A stretch of DNA of 64,000 bases from CAZPGL01 sp964586175. GTDB taxonomy: Bacteria > Actinomycetota > Acidimicrobiia > Acidimicrobiales > MedAcidi-G1. The stretch's first letter is position 1. Every line of letters starts with the position of its first letter. Positions 57,187-64,000 of this stretch are shown piece by piece. The notes below the pieces were generated by a model. It worked only from the letters and a program-made list of their open reading frames with translations, made no database searches and had not been told where the DNA came from. The stretch spans positions 62,001-126,000 of the forward strand of contig CAZPGL010000002.1 of the NCBI GenBank assembly GCA_964586175.1, read 5' to 3'. Position numbers and translations under genes: made by a program.

Positions 57187-57657
57187 TCAGCGCGGCTCGT
57201 GCACCGTGGCCACCCAGCCGCCCGTCGTCGGCAGCGTCGACAACACCACGGTCCCCTCGGTCAGGAGGGTCGCCACCGCTGGGGCATCCACCCGCTGCGG
57301 GTGGATCTCCCACACCAGCCCGTGCTTGGCGTGGTCCTGGCGGGCCACCCAGTCGCCGGGCGCGGTGACCCCGGCGTCGACGAGGCGGTCGGCGGCACCC
57401 CGACCCGATCCGTGGGCCAGCCCCACCGATGCCGGATCCCGGTCGGTGCCAGCCACGAACGTCCCGACCGGGACCTGGGGCCCCCGGGCCGAGAACCAGG
57501 CGAAGATGCCCGGCACCTCGGTCCGGTCGTCGTCGTCGACCGACGGCTCGACGTTGATCCAGCCGTCGCCGGCCGCGGCGACGCGGGCGATGGCATCCAC
57601 CAACTCGTCGCGGTCTTCAGCCGACACCGGGATGATGCTGGACTCGTATCGGGCCAC
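57187..57657 (-). CDS. Conserved-looking protein of unknown function
   Basis: 156 aa from the GTG at 57657, which has a perfect AGGAGG (57663-57668) 5 nt upstream. No motif I recognise; ESSIIPVSAEDRDELVDAI at the start and GWINVEPSVDDDD suggest a soluble alpha/beta protein. There is no signal peptide or membrane span. It is divergent from etfBA, sharing the short region 57658-57711. Confidence 0.65.
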   Translation of the reverse strand: MARYESSIIPVSAEDRDELVDAIARVAAAGDGWINVEPSVDDDDRTEVPGIFAWFSARGPQVPVGTFVAGTDRDPASVGLAHGSGRGAADRLVDAGVTAPGDWVARQDHAKHGLVWEIHPQRVDAPAVATLLTEGTVVLSTLPTTGGWVATVHEPR

Positions 57658-57680
57658 CGACCCCTCCTTGGACGCCGTCG

Positions 57681-57704
57681 ACGGTATCGGCCGCCCGATA
57701 CCTT
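57681..57704. promoter_or_regulatory. Divergent promoter pair, 57657 gene and etfBA
   Basis: Minus strand TACCGT at 57686-57681 with a short leader carrying AGGAGG. Plus strand TACCTT at 57699-57704, 7 nt before the etfBA ATG, leaderless. The two designs sit side by side. Confidence 0.5.
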
Positions 57705-57711
57705 GAGCGCC

Positions 57712-59505
57712 ATGAGCGCCATCTCCGACCCCGCCGTCGACCTGCGCCCCGGTCGCCCGCTGCGCGTGGCGGCGCTCGTCAAGCAGATCCCCAAGTTCGA
57801 GGACATGACCCTCGACCCGGACGGCCGCCTGGTCCGCGACGGCCTCGAGCTCCACATGAACGACTACTGCCGGCGCGGGGTGCGTGTGGCGGCCGACCTC
57901 GCAGCCGTCTCCCACGGCACCTGCACCGCGGTGACCCTGGGGCCGCCCGAGGCCCACACCGTGCTGCGGGAGGCAGTGCTGTGCGGCGCCACCGGCGGCC
58001 TCCACGTCACAGACCCGGCGTTCGCCGGCAGCGACACCCTGGCCACCGCCCGGGCCCTGGCTGCCGCCCTCACCGCCCACGGCCCGTTCGACGTCGTGTT
58101 GTGCGGCCGCAACTCGGTGGACGCCGACACCGGCCAGGTCCCCGGCCAGGTGGCCGAGCTGCTCGGGTGGCCGCTGTTGACCGGCGTGCGGGAGCTGACC
58201 GTCGACGGCGACCTCGTGACCGCCCTGCTCGAGCACGACGACGAGTGGGTACGGACCGAGGTGGCGCTCCCGGTGGTGCTGTCGTGCGCGGAGCGGCTCT
58301 GCGACCCGTGCAAGATCAAGGACCCCGAGGCGTGGGCCACGGTCGAGGCCGGGCTGCTCACCACGGTGACGGCCGCCGAGTTGGGCGCCGGCCCGTGGGG
58401 CCAGGCGGGCAGCCCCACCCGGGTCGGCGAGGTACGCGAGCTCACGGTCGACCGGGCCGGTGAACAGGCCACCGCTGTCGCCCGGGTACTCGACGTCGTC
58501 GCCGAACGGGGGGCCCTGGACGGCAGGGGCCCGGCGGCCACCGGACAGGTGGCCGAACCGGGCGACCCGGACCGCTGTGTGATCGTCCTTGTCGAACACG
58601 ACCGTCCCGACGTCACGGCCGAACTGCTCGGGTCGGCGGCGGCCCTCGGCGGCACCGTCACCGCGGTGGCTGCATCGCCCGACGGCCTAGCCCCGCTCGG
58701 GGCCGACCGGGTGTTGCTCACCGCCACCGCCGATCCGGCGGAACTGGCCGCAGCGCTCCACGCCCACCTGGCGGCCGATCCACCGTGGGCCATGCTCGCC
58801 CCTGGCACTGCATGGGGCCGCCATGTGGCGGCCCGCCTGGCCGCCCGCCTGGGCGCCGGGTTGACGGGCGACGCGGTCGACCTGCGGCTGGTCGACGGCC
58901 GCCTGGTCGCCGACAAGCCGGCCTTCGGTGGTCGCCTGGTCGCCGCCATCCGCTGCTCCTCCCCGACCCAGATGGCCACGGTGCGGCCAGGGGTGCTGCC
59001 ACGGCCCGGCCCCCGGTCGGACCGACCACTGCCGACCGACCGGCTCGCCTCGTCGCCGGCTTCCGGCGTGCGGGTCCTGGAACGCTGGCGTGACGACGAT
59101 GCCGCCCTGCTGGCCACGGCCTCGATCGTCATCGGCGTCGGCCAAGGGGTGGCCCCCGACGACCTGCCCGTCCTCGAAGATCTGGCGGCGACGCTCGGGG
59201 CGGAGTTGTGCGCCACCCGCAAGGTCACCGACGCCGGGTGGATGCCGCGGGCCCGTCAGGTGGGCATCACCGGGCACGCCATCGCCCCGGCCCTCCACAT
59301 CGCCGTCGGCACGTCGGGCAAGTTCAACCACACCGTCGGCCTGCGCAACGCCGGCACGGTGGTGGCGGTCAACCCCGATCCCGACTGCGAACTGTGGTCG
59401 TGGGCCGACGTGGGCCTCGTCGCCGAATGGCAGGACGTGCTCGCCGACCTCGTGGCTGGCCTGACCCGGATGCGCGAGGCCGGCTCAGACGCCGGCGGCC
59501 CGTAG
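57712..59505 (+). CDS. Single-chain electron transfer flavoprotein (EtfB-EtfA fusion)
   Basis: 597 aa. Residues 18-265 are EtfB: VAALVKQIPKFEDMTLDPDG, GRNSVDADTGQVPGQVAELL near residue 130 (AMP site) and CEERL-like CAERLCDPCKIKDP. Residues 285-597 are EtfA: VIVLVEHDRPDVTAELLGSA, AARLGAGLTGDAVDL, then the FAD-binding APALHIAVGTSGKFNHTVGL and VVAVNPDPDCELWSWADVGL. Usually these are two adjacent genes. Here no stop separates them. It should pass electrons from acyl-CoA dehydrogenases to ETF:quinone oxidoreductase; two dehydrogenases lie in the window. ATG at 57712, 7 nt after TACCTT. Confidence 0.9.
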   Translation: MSAISDPAVDLRPGRPLRVAALVKQIPKFEDMTLDPDGRLVRDGLELHMNDYCRRGVRVAADLAAVSHGTCTAVTLGPPEAHTVLREAVLCGATGGLHVTDPAFAGSDTLATARALAAALTAHGPFDVVLCGRNSVDADTGQVPGQVAELLGWPLLTGVRELTVDGDLVTALLEHDDEWVRTEVALPVVLSCAERLCDPCKIKDPEAWATVEAGLLTTVTAAELGAGPWGQAGSPTRVGEVRELTVDRAGEQATAVARVLDVVAERGALDGRGPAATGQVAEPGDPDRCVIVLVEHDRPDVTAELLGSAAALGGTVTAVAASPDGLAPLGADRVLLTATADPAELAAALHAHLAADPPWAMLAPGTAWGRHVAARLAARLGAGLTGDAVDLRLVDGRLVADKPAFGGRLVAAIRCSSPTQMATVRPGVLPRPGPRSDRPLPTDRLASSPASGVRVLERWRDDDAALLATASIVIGVGQGVAPDDLPVLEDLAATLGAELCATRKVTDAGWMPRARQVGITGHAIAPALHIAVGTSGKFNHTVGLRNAGTVVAVNPDPDCELWSWADVGLVAEWQDVLADLVAGLTRMREAGSDAGGP

Positions 59506-59835
59506 GGCGTCAGCGTCCACCCATTCGAGGGTGAGGATGTGGGTGGCCTCGAGCACCACGTCGGGGGCATGACCGGCCTCGTGGGCCTGCTGCCAGCGTG
59601 AGGCACACAGACACCAGCGGTCGCCGGGCGAGAGGCCGGCGAAACCGGGGCGGGGGGTCGACAGGTCGTTGCCCACCGAGGCCGAGAATGCCAGGAACCC
59701 GGCCGTCATCACCGCGCACACCGTGTGGACTCCCCGGTCGTCTGCACCGGTGTTGCAGCAGCCGTCGCGGTAGAAGCCGGTAAGCGGGTCGTGGCTGCAG
59801 TCGTCCAACTCGGTGCCGAGGACGTTGACGGCCAT
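59485..59835 (-). CDS. DUF2237 family protein
   Basis: 116 aa, nearly all the DUF2237 domain: NVLGTELDDCSHDPLTGFYR, HTVCAVMTAGFLAFSASVGN, GLSPGDRWCLCASRWQQA. Several conserved cysteines (in DGCCNTG, VCAVM, RWCLCA) suggest metal or redox chemistry, but no function is established. TGATG overlap with arsC. Its 3' end overlaps the end of etfBA by 21 nt on the opposite strand. Confidence 0.88.
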   Translation of the reverse strand: MAVNVLGTELDDCSHDPLTGFYRDGCCNTGADDRGVHTVCAVMTAGFLAFSASVGNDLSTPRPGFAGLSPGDRWCLCASRWQQAHEAGHAPDVVLEATHILTLEWVDADALRAAGV

Positions 59836-60245
59836 CAGGTCAGCTCGGCGAGCAGGGCCCGCACTCGGGATTCGATGTCGTCGCGCACCACCCGGACCGT
59901 GTCCGGACCCTGGCCGGCGGGGTCGACGAGCTCCCAGTCGACGTACCGGGTGCCGGGCACGACCGGGCAGGCGTCGCCGCAACCCATGGAGACGACGACG
60001 TCGACACCGGCCACCATGTCCTCGGTCCAGCGACGTGGCTGCGCCCCACCAATGTCGATACCGACCTCGGCCATCACTTCGACAGCCACCGGATTGACGG
60101 TGTCGGCGGGTGCCGACCCAGCCGAGTACACCCGCACCCGGTCGCCCCCAAGGTGGCGCATCCAACCGGCCCCCATCTGGGACCGCCCGGCGTTGTGGAC
60201 GCACAGGAACAACACGCCCGGCGCCGGGTGGCCGTCGCCGCTCAC
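59835..60245 (-). CDS. arsC: ArsC, LMW-phosphatase-type arsenate reductase
   Basis: 136 aa. The P-loop CVHNAGRSQMG (CX5R) near residue 15 and the redox cysteines in SMGCGDACPVVPG near residue 89 match the thioredoxin-coupled arsenate reductase fold. It reduces arsenate to arsenite. No arsR, arsB or acr3 gene is present nearby, so arsenite export would be elsewhere, or this member may serve as a phosphatase. GTG at 60245 in a GTGA overlap with the ABC permease stop. Confidence 0.88.
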   Translation of the reverse strand: MSGDGHPAPGVLFLCVHNAGRSQMGAGWMRHLGGDRVRVYSAGSAPADTVNPVAVEVMAEVGIDIGGAQPRRWTEDMVAGVDVVVSMGCGDACPVVPGTRYVDWELVDPAGQGPDTVRVVRDDIESRVRALLAELT

Positions 60246-61309
60246 GACACGTCCCGGCGCCGGAACACGGCCACGCCGATGGCCATGGCGGCAACGGCGA
60301 AGCCCAGGGCGACGAGGCCCGCGGTGAGGTACGTGTTGGCGTAGGCCTCGGTGTCGTAGGAGCGCCCGTACTGCCGCACGGTGACCCACTTCGTCGTGTC
60401 GGCCTGGGCGATGAACGCACCGGCGTTGAACAGCGGGTCCCAGGGGGCCAGCCACTTGACCCACAGGTTGATGACGATGCCGCCGACGATCTGGTAGCCG
60501 AGCAGCGACATCAAGGCGCCCGCGGTGTGGCGAGTGCAGACGGCAACGGTGCCGGCGAGGATGCCGAGCAGGCCGGCGGCGATGCCGATGCGGCCCGACG
60601 TGGAGACGAGGTCGAGCCAGAACCGCCCGTCGACGCCCTCGGTGGATCCCTTGAACGCCGCGGCCGGCCACAGCGAGAAAGCCACGGCCAGGCTGGCCAG
60701 CACGGCGACCAGGGCCGACCCCAGGAAGACCGTGGCGTACTTGGCCACCAGCACCCGGGTGCGCCGCGGTTCCCACAGCAGCACCTGTTCGATGGTGCCG
60801 AACCGGTACTCGGCGCCGAAGAACGACGCCCCGACCAGCCCGCCGGAGAGGACGGCCATGAGCAGGCCGACGACGGGCAGGATGCCCTCGAGACCTTGTC
60901 CGGGCTCTCGCTCGCCGGTGTCGCCGATCGGCAGGCGGACCGGCGGGGTCAGACTCTCGGACCAATCGTCGGTGGCGTCGCCCAGCAGGTACGTCAGGTG
61001 GAACCGGTCGTCGCCGTTCTCCAGTTGGCTGCAGAACCAGTCCTGGACCACGGCCCGCTGTTCGCGTTCGGATAGGTCGTCGAACACCGGGTCGCCCAGG
61101 TCCAGGTAGCCCCGGTCGATGTCGGCCATGACCTCGTCGACGCACCCCGCGGTGTCGAAGGGCCTCCCCGGGCCCTGGTCGTCGGTGACGACGAAGGTGA
61201 TGACGCCGATGAGCAGGCCGAGGCCGACAGCGCACACCACCAGCACCCGAGCCATGCGTCGGGCGAGGAACCGTTCGAACTCGGAACCGAGCAGACGGTG
61301 GAACCCCAT
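60242..61309 (-). CDS. ABC-2-type transporter permease
   Basis: 355 aa. One N-terminal helix (VLVVCAVGLGLLIGVITFVV), an extracytoplasmic loop of about 110 residues, then five helices from about residue 155, the first carrying GASFFGAEYRFGTIEQVLLW, a segment characteristic of ABC-2 export permeases. Substrate unknown. Start and stop each overlap the neighbouring genes (TGATG and GTGA), so it is produced with its ATPase. Confidence 0.85.
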   Translation of the reverse strand: MGFHRLLGSEFERFLARRMARVLVVCAVGLGLLIGVITFVVTDDQGPGRPFDTAGCVDEVMADIDRGYLDLGDPVFDDLSEREQRAVVQDWFCSQLENGDDRFHLTYLLGDATDDWSESLTPPVRLPIGDTGEREPGQGLEGILPVVGLLMAVLSGGLVGASFFGAEYRFGTIEQVLLWEPRRTRVLVAKYATVFLGSALVAVLASLAVAFSLWPAAAFKGSTEGVDGRFWLDLVSTSGRIGIAAGLLGILAGTVAVCTRHTAGALMSLLGYQIVGGIVINLWVKWLAPWDPLFNAGAFIAQADTTKWVTVRQYGRSYDTEAYANTYLTAGLVALGFAVAAMAIGVAVFRRRDVS

Positions 61310-62241
61310 CAGCGCACGTCTCCCGAACGGCCCTCGGTGAGGGTGAGGAACACCTCTTCGAGGCTGCGCCCTTCGGCCCGAAGGCCCCGCAGCCAGATGC
61401 CGGCTTCGGCCAGCGTGCGGGTCAGGTCGGCCGGGTCGGCCGGGGCCGGCTCGACAGCCAGGGTGTCGGCGGTGCGGGTGCTCACCGTGTGGCCGGCCGC
61501 CTCGAGGACTCGACGGGCCCGGTCGGTGTCGTCGACGGTGACCAGCGAGACCTCGGTGGTTTCGGCGCCGACGATGTCGTCGACCGGCCCCGACACCACG
61601 ACCCGGCCGTGGTCGATGATGACGATCTCGTCGCAGACCTGCTCGATCTCGCCGAGCTGGTGGCTGGAGACGAACACCGTGCGCCCGCCGTCGGCCAGGT
61701 CGCGCAGCATGCGCCGCATCTCGACGATGCCCGCTGGGTCGAGGCCGTTGGCCGGCTCGTCGAGCACCAGCAACTCGGGGTCCTTGAGCAGGGTGGCGGC
61801 CACGCCGAGGCGCTGCTTCATGCCCAGGCTGTACTTGCGGACCTTGGTGTCGGCGGCTTCGGTCAGCCCGACGAGGCCCAGCACCCGGTCGATGTCCTGG
61901 CGGCCGAACCCGGCGATGCGCCCCAGCAGGCGCAGGTTGCGCCGGCCGGTGAACTCCTCGAAGAACTTGGGGTTCTCGACCAGCGCACCCACCCGGGCCA
62001 GGGCCAGCGACGCGCCTCCCGGCATGTCGTGGTCGAGGAGGCGCACGGTCCCCGAGGTGGGCCGGATCAGGCCGAGCAGACAGCGGATGGTCGTGGTCTT
62101 GCCGGAGCCGTTGGGGCCGAGGAAGCCGACGACCTGGCCGGGGTCGCCGATGTGGAGGTCGAGGCCGTCGACGGCCCGGGTCGGCTCGGACCGGAACCGC
62201 CGGTACTCCTTGTGGAGCCCGCTGACCTCGACGACCGTCAC
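61309..62241 (-). CDS. ABC transporter ATP-binding protein
   Basis: 310 aa. Walker A GPNGSGKTTT near residue 42, Q-loop, signature YSLGMKQRLG near residue 137 (ABC-2 exporter style), Walker B LLVLDEPANGLDP near residue 157 and the switch His in VFVSSHQL. A C-terminal 90-residue extension (TVDDTDRARRVLEAAG) is typical of drug/lipid exporters of the DrrA/NatA type. GTG start, 8 nt after TAGGGT. Confidence 0.93.
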   Translation of the reverse strand: MTVVEVSGLHKEYRRFRSEPTRAVDGLDLHIGDPGQVVGFLGPNGSGKTTTIRCLLGLIRPTSGTVRLLDHDMPGGASLALARVGALVENPKFFEEFTGRRNLRLLGRIAGFGRQDIDRVLGLVGLTEAADTKVRKYSLGMKQRLGVAATLLKDPELLVLDEPANGLDPAGIVEMRRMLRDLADGGRTVFVSSHQLGEIEQVCDEIVIIDHGRVVVSGPVDDIVGAETTEVSLVTVDDTDRARRVLEAAGHTVSTRTADTLAVEPAPADPADLTRTLAEAGIWLRGLRAEGRSLEEVFLTLTEGRSGDVR

Positions 62242-62249
62242 GGCTGACG

Positions 62250-62255
62250 ACCCTA
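62250..62255 (-). promoter_or_regulatory. -10 box (TAGGGT), leaderless ABC operon
   Basis: Minus strand TAGGGT, 8 nt before the GTG at 62241; heads the ATPase-permease-arsC-DUF2237 operon. Confidence 0.55.
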
Positions 62256-62263
62256 GTGTCCGC

Positions 62264-62788
62264 TCAGGACCAGCAGTGCTCGGACGGATACCAGTGGCCG
62301 CTGCCCTGCGGGGTCTGGTAGAGGAGGTAGGCCGCCACGATCACCTGGGCCTCGGAGTCGAAGATGTCGGCCCCCGGGACCCCGGCGGCCGTGGACCTCT
62401 CCTCCCAGAACTTCGGCAGGTGCTGGAACCATCCCGAGGCCCGGCTCTGGGCGTGCTGGGCGTCGCTGTGCAGCGACTCGGGGGCACCCCGGGATTCGCA
62501 CCAGGCGACACGTAGGGCCCAGTCCCGGTCTTCTGGCTGGAAGTGCTGGCCAACCAGGTACTCGAGGGTCAAGGCCGGCGGCTCGGTCGTGGTCGTCGTC
62601 GTGGTCGTCGTCGTGGTCGTCGTCGTGGTCGTCGTCGTGGTGGTCGTGGTCGTCGTCGTCGTGGTCGTCGTCGTGACGTGGAGGGCGTCAAGCGAGCCCG
62701 AGACCCCGACGAGGTGGGGATCGGCAGCGCAACCCGACACCACGACGAGCGCGGCGAGGGCACAGCGGAGGAAAAGGTGCGGTGACAT
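62264..62788 (-). CDS. Poly-Thr lipoprotein with lysozyme/transglycosylase-like domain
   Basis: 174 aa. Signal with lipobox VVSGC (Cys20), then a run of 30 threonines (about residues 39-68) as a wall-spanning linker, then a lysozyme-like domain: WALRVAWCESRGAP near residue 95 with the likely catalytic Glu, SRASGWFQHLPKFW, DIFDSEAQVIVAAYLLY and a final HWYPSEHCW. It probably cleaves peptidoglycan or is a resuscitation-factor-like muralytic enzyme. TAGAAT at 62852-62857 (on typA's stop codon) is a good -10. No Shine-Dalgarno site is evident. Confidence 0.78.
   Translation of the reverse strand: MSPHLFLRCALAALVVVSGCAADPHLVGVSGSLDALHVTTTTTTTTTTTTTTTTTTTTTTTTTTTTTTEPPALTLEYLVGQHFQPEDRDWALRVAWCESRGAPESLHSDAQHAQSRASGWFQHLPKFWEERSTAAGVPGADIFDSEAQVIVAAYLLYQTPQGSGHWYPSEHCWS
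62584..62676. repeat. Poly-Thr microsatellite (12-bp-like gtggtcgtcgtc units)
   Basis: Nearly pure gtggtcgtcgtc-type repeats on the plus strand; on the minus strand 30 Thr codons mixing ACG and ACC. The other frames give poly-Val or poly-Arg open frames, which are artefacts of the repeat. Confidence 0.85.
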
Positions 62789-62851
62789 GCGGGGAGGGAG
62801 GGGGCCGGCCGTCAGTCGGCGGGTCACCGACTCGTCGACCGCCGAACGAAG

Positions 62852-62857
62852 ATTCTA
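62852..62857 (-). promoter_or_regulatory. -10 box (TAGAAT) for the poly-Thr lipoprotein gene
   Basis: Minus strand TAGAAT overlaps the typA stop codon TAG and lies about 60 nt upstream of the ATG at 62788. Confidence 0.45.
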
Positions 62858-64000
62858 GTCGCTGGTCCTGGCGTGCTTGAGCTTCTTCACGAGGCGGGCC
62901 CGCTCGCCGGCGTCCAGGATGACCTTGCGCAACCGGACGCTCTTCGGGGTGACCTCGACGCACTCGTCGTCGGCGATGAACTCGAGGGCCTGCTCCAAGC
63001 TGAGCCGCCGGGGCGGGGTCAGGCGGATCGTGTCGTCGGAGGAGGACGCCCGGACGTTGGTGAGCTTCTTCTCGCGGCTGATGTTGACGTCCATGTCCTC
63101 GTTGCGTGGGTTCTCCCCCACGATCATCCCGGCGTAGACCTTCTCGGTCGGGCCGACGAACAGGCTGGAACGCTCCTGGATGTTGGTGATGGCGTACGCG
63201 GTGACGGCTCCGAGGCGGTCGGCGACGACGCTTCCGGTCTTGCGGGTCCGCAACTCGCCCATCCACGGCTCCCAACCCTCGAAGTTGTGGTGAAGCTGGC
63301 CCGTCCCCCGGGTCTCGGTGAGGAACTCGGTGCGGAACCCGATGAGGGCCCGAGCGGCGATGACGTAGTCGAGCCGCACCCAGCCTGTGCCGTGGTTGAC
63401 CATGTCGAGCATCCGCGCCTTGCGTTCGCCCAGCAGTTGGGTGACGCCGCCGACGTAGTCCTCAGGCACGTCGACGGTGAGCCGCTCGGTGGGTTCGTGG
63501 AGCGTGCCGTCGACGTCCCGGGTGAGCACCTCGGGCTTGCCGACGGTGAGCTCGAAGCCCTCACGGCGCATCATCTCGACGAGGACGGCCAACTGGAGTT
63601 CGCCCCGTCCCTGGACCTCCCAGTTGTCGGGTCGTTCGGTGGGCAGCACCCGGATCGACACGTTGCCGACCAACTCGGCCTTCAGGCGGTTGTCGAGGAG
63701 CCGGGCGGTGAGCTTGTCGCCGTCAGTGCCGGCGAGGGGCGAGGTGTTCATGCCGATCGACATCGACAGGGTGGGCTCATCGACGCTGATGACCGGGAGG
63801 GGCCGAGGGTCGGCCGGGTCGGCGAGAGTGTCGCCGATGGTGACGCCGTCGATGCCGGACACGCCGATGATCTCGCCGGGACCGGCGGAGTCGACGTCGA
63901 CCTGTTCGAGGGCCTCGGTAACGGTGAGGGTGCCGATCTTCGCCGTCTGCACGGTGCCGTCGGCCCGGCACCAGGCGATGGGCGCACCCTTGACGAACGT
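62855..64000 (-). CDS. typA: TypA/BipA translational GTPase (partial, C-terminal part)
   Basis: 382 codons, open to the right edge; the GTP-binding domain lies beyond the window. Visible: end of domain II (VKGAPIAWCRADGTVQTAKI), the EF-G-like domain III with GRGELQLAVLVEMMRREGFEL, domain V with GTGWVRLDYVIAARALIGFR, and the TypA-specific C-terminal domain (RALIGFRTEFLTETRGTG, VGPTEKVYAGMIVGENPRN). A ribosome-associated GTPase needed in cold or stress conditions. Ends with a basic KKLKHARTSD tail. Confidence 0.95.
   Translation of the reverse strand, partial: TFVKGAPIAWCRADGTVQTAKIGTLTVTEALEQVDVDSAGPGEIIGVSGIDGVTIGDTLADPADPRPLPVISVDEPTLSMSIGMNTSPLAGTDGDKLTARLLDNRLKAELVGNVSIRVLPTERPDNWEVQGRGELQLAVLVEMMRREGFELTVGKPEVLTRDVDGTLHEPTERLTVDVPEDYVGGVTQLLGERKARMLDMVNHGTGWVRLDYVIAARALIGFRTEFLTETRGTGQLHHNFEGWEPWMGELRTRKTGSVVADRLGAVTAYAITNIQERSSLFVGPTEKVYAGMIVGENPRNEDMDVNISREKKLTNVRASSSDDTIRLTPPRRLSLEQALEFIADDECVEVTPKSVRLRKVILDAGERARLVKKLKHARTSD

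Noticed and set aside
59835..60245. An arsenic resistance island
   Set aside because: Only an arsC-like gene is present; the aquaporin at 33499 is 26 kb away in an unrelated operon and no arsR, arsB or acr3 is visible.
62540..62790. Long poly-Val and poly-Arg open frames on the plus strand opposite the lipoprotein at 62264, and similar frames near 41950 and 31000
   Set aside because: They are products of the Thr-codon repeats read on the other strand or in another frame; the Thr reading carries a lipobox and a recognisable domain.
1..64000. tRNA genes or rRNA genes
   Set aside because: I saw no T-arm/anticodon pattern or rRNA-like stretch; a covariance search would be needed to exclude a tRNA fully.

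Overview
The window is a GC-rich (roughly 70%), gene-dense chromosomal segment from an actinobacterium. Supporting traits are GTG starts in number, TAnnnT -10 boxes placed directly before start codons (leaderless mRNAs), an actinobacterial-type ferrochelatase with C-terminal cysteines, a methionine aminopeptidase with a proline-rich N-terminal extension, and several beta-oxidation and Thr-linker lipoprotein genes. An affiliation with the Acidimicrobiia is my best guess, but it is inference. I see no rRNA, tRNA, insertion sequence, prophage or CRISPR array, and no gene-free stretch over 300 bases. The largest gap, 38644-38909, is a transcription attenuator. The window cuts moaC at its left edge and typA at its right edge.

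Layout. 1-2390: molybdenum cofactor genes moeA, moaA and moaC on the minus strand. 2457-11580: plsY, an FmdB-type zinc ribbon, a CpaB-like membrane protein, uppP, a TldD/PmbA protease pair, a hotdog thioesterase, a PAP2-family enzyme, dxs and nfuA. 11641-19246: a crotonase, ferrochelatase, a type IIA topoisomerase operon in the order A then B, and a RecB/Cas4-like nuclease. 19257-25983: an orphan ParA with a tail-anchored partner, mutM, a DUF3048 lipid-facing protein, map, a MaoC hydratase, a CDF transporter and an SGNH hydrolase. 26028-33456: copA, a VIT-type metal transporter, epimerase and EamA transporter genes, a Thr-repeat lipoprotein hydrolase and an acyl-CoA dehydrogenase.

33499-38845 is a minus-strand branched-chain amino acid operon: leuB-ilvE-cimA followed by an epimerase and an aquaporin. 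It is preceded by an 11-residue leader peptide rich in Ile/Val and by an intrinsic terminator. CimA and LeuB together give isoleucine from pyruvate through citramalate, and IlvE supplies the last transamination. 38910-48746 carries greA, hydrolases, a degenerate Hsp70-transmembrane fusion whose leader holds a chain of tiny overlapping ORFs, a LysR regulator, an acyl-CoA carboxyltransferase, citrate synthase, a quinone oxidoreductase and a META/I78-like lipoprotein. 48750-57657 is largely acyl-CoA and nucleoside catabolism: acyl-CoA dehydrogenase, M20 hydrolase, TesB, cyclase, enoyl-CoA hydratase, ribokinase and nucleoside hydrolase. It also holds arfB and a lone cyclic-nucleotide-binding protein. 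57712-64000 holds a single-chain EtfB-EtfA electron transfer flavoprotein, an overlapping ABC transporter-arsC-DUF2237 operon, a poly-Thr lysozyme-like lipoprotein and typA.

The most interesting signals are the isoleucine-type attenuator with a leaderless leader peptide, the regular -10-to-start spacing at about 25 genes, a near-perfect 35-base palindrome between two convergent operons, a cascade of upstream mini-ORFs joined by ATGA overlaps before the Hsp70-like gene, and the fused EtfBA.
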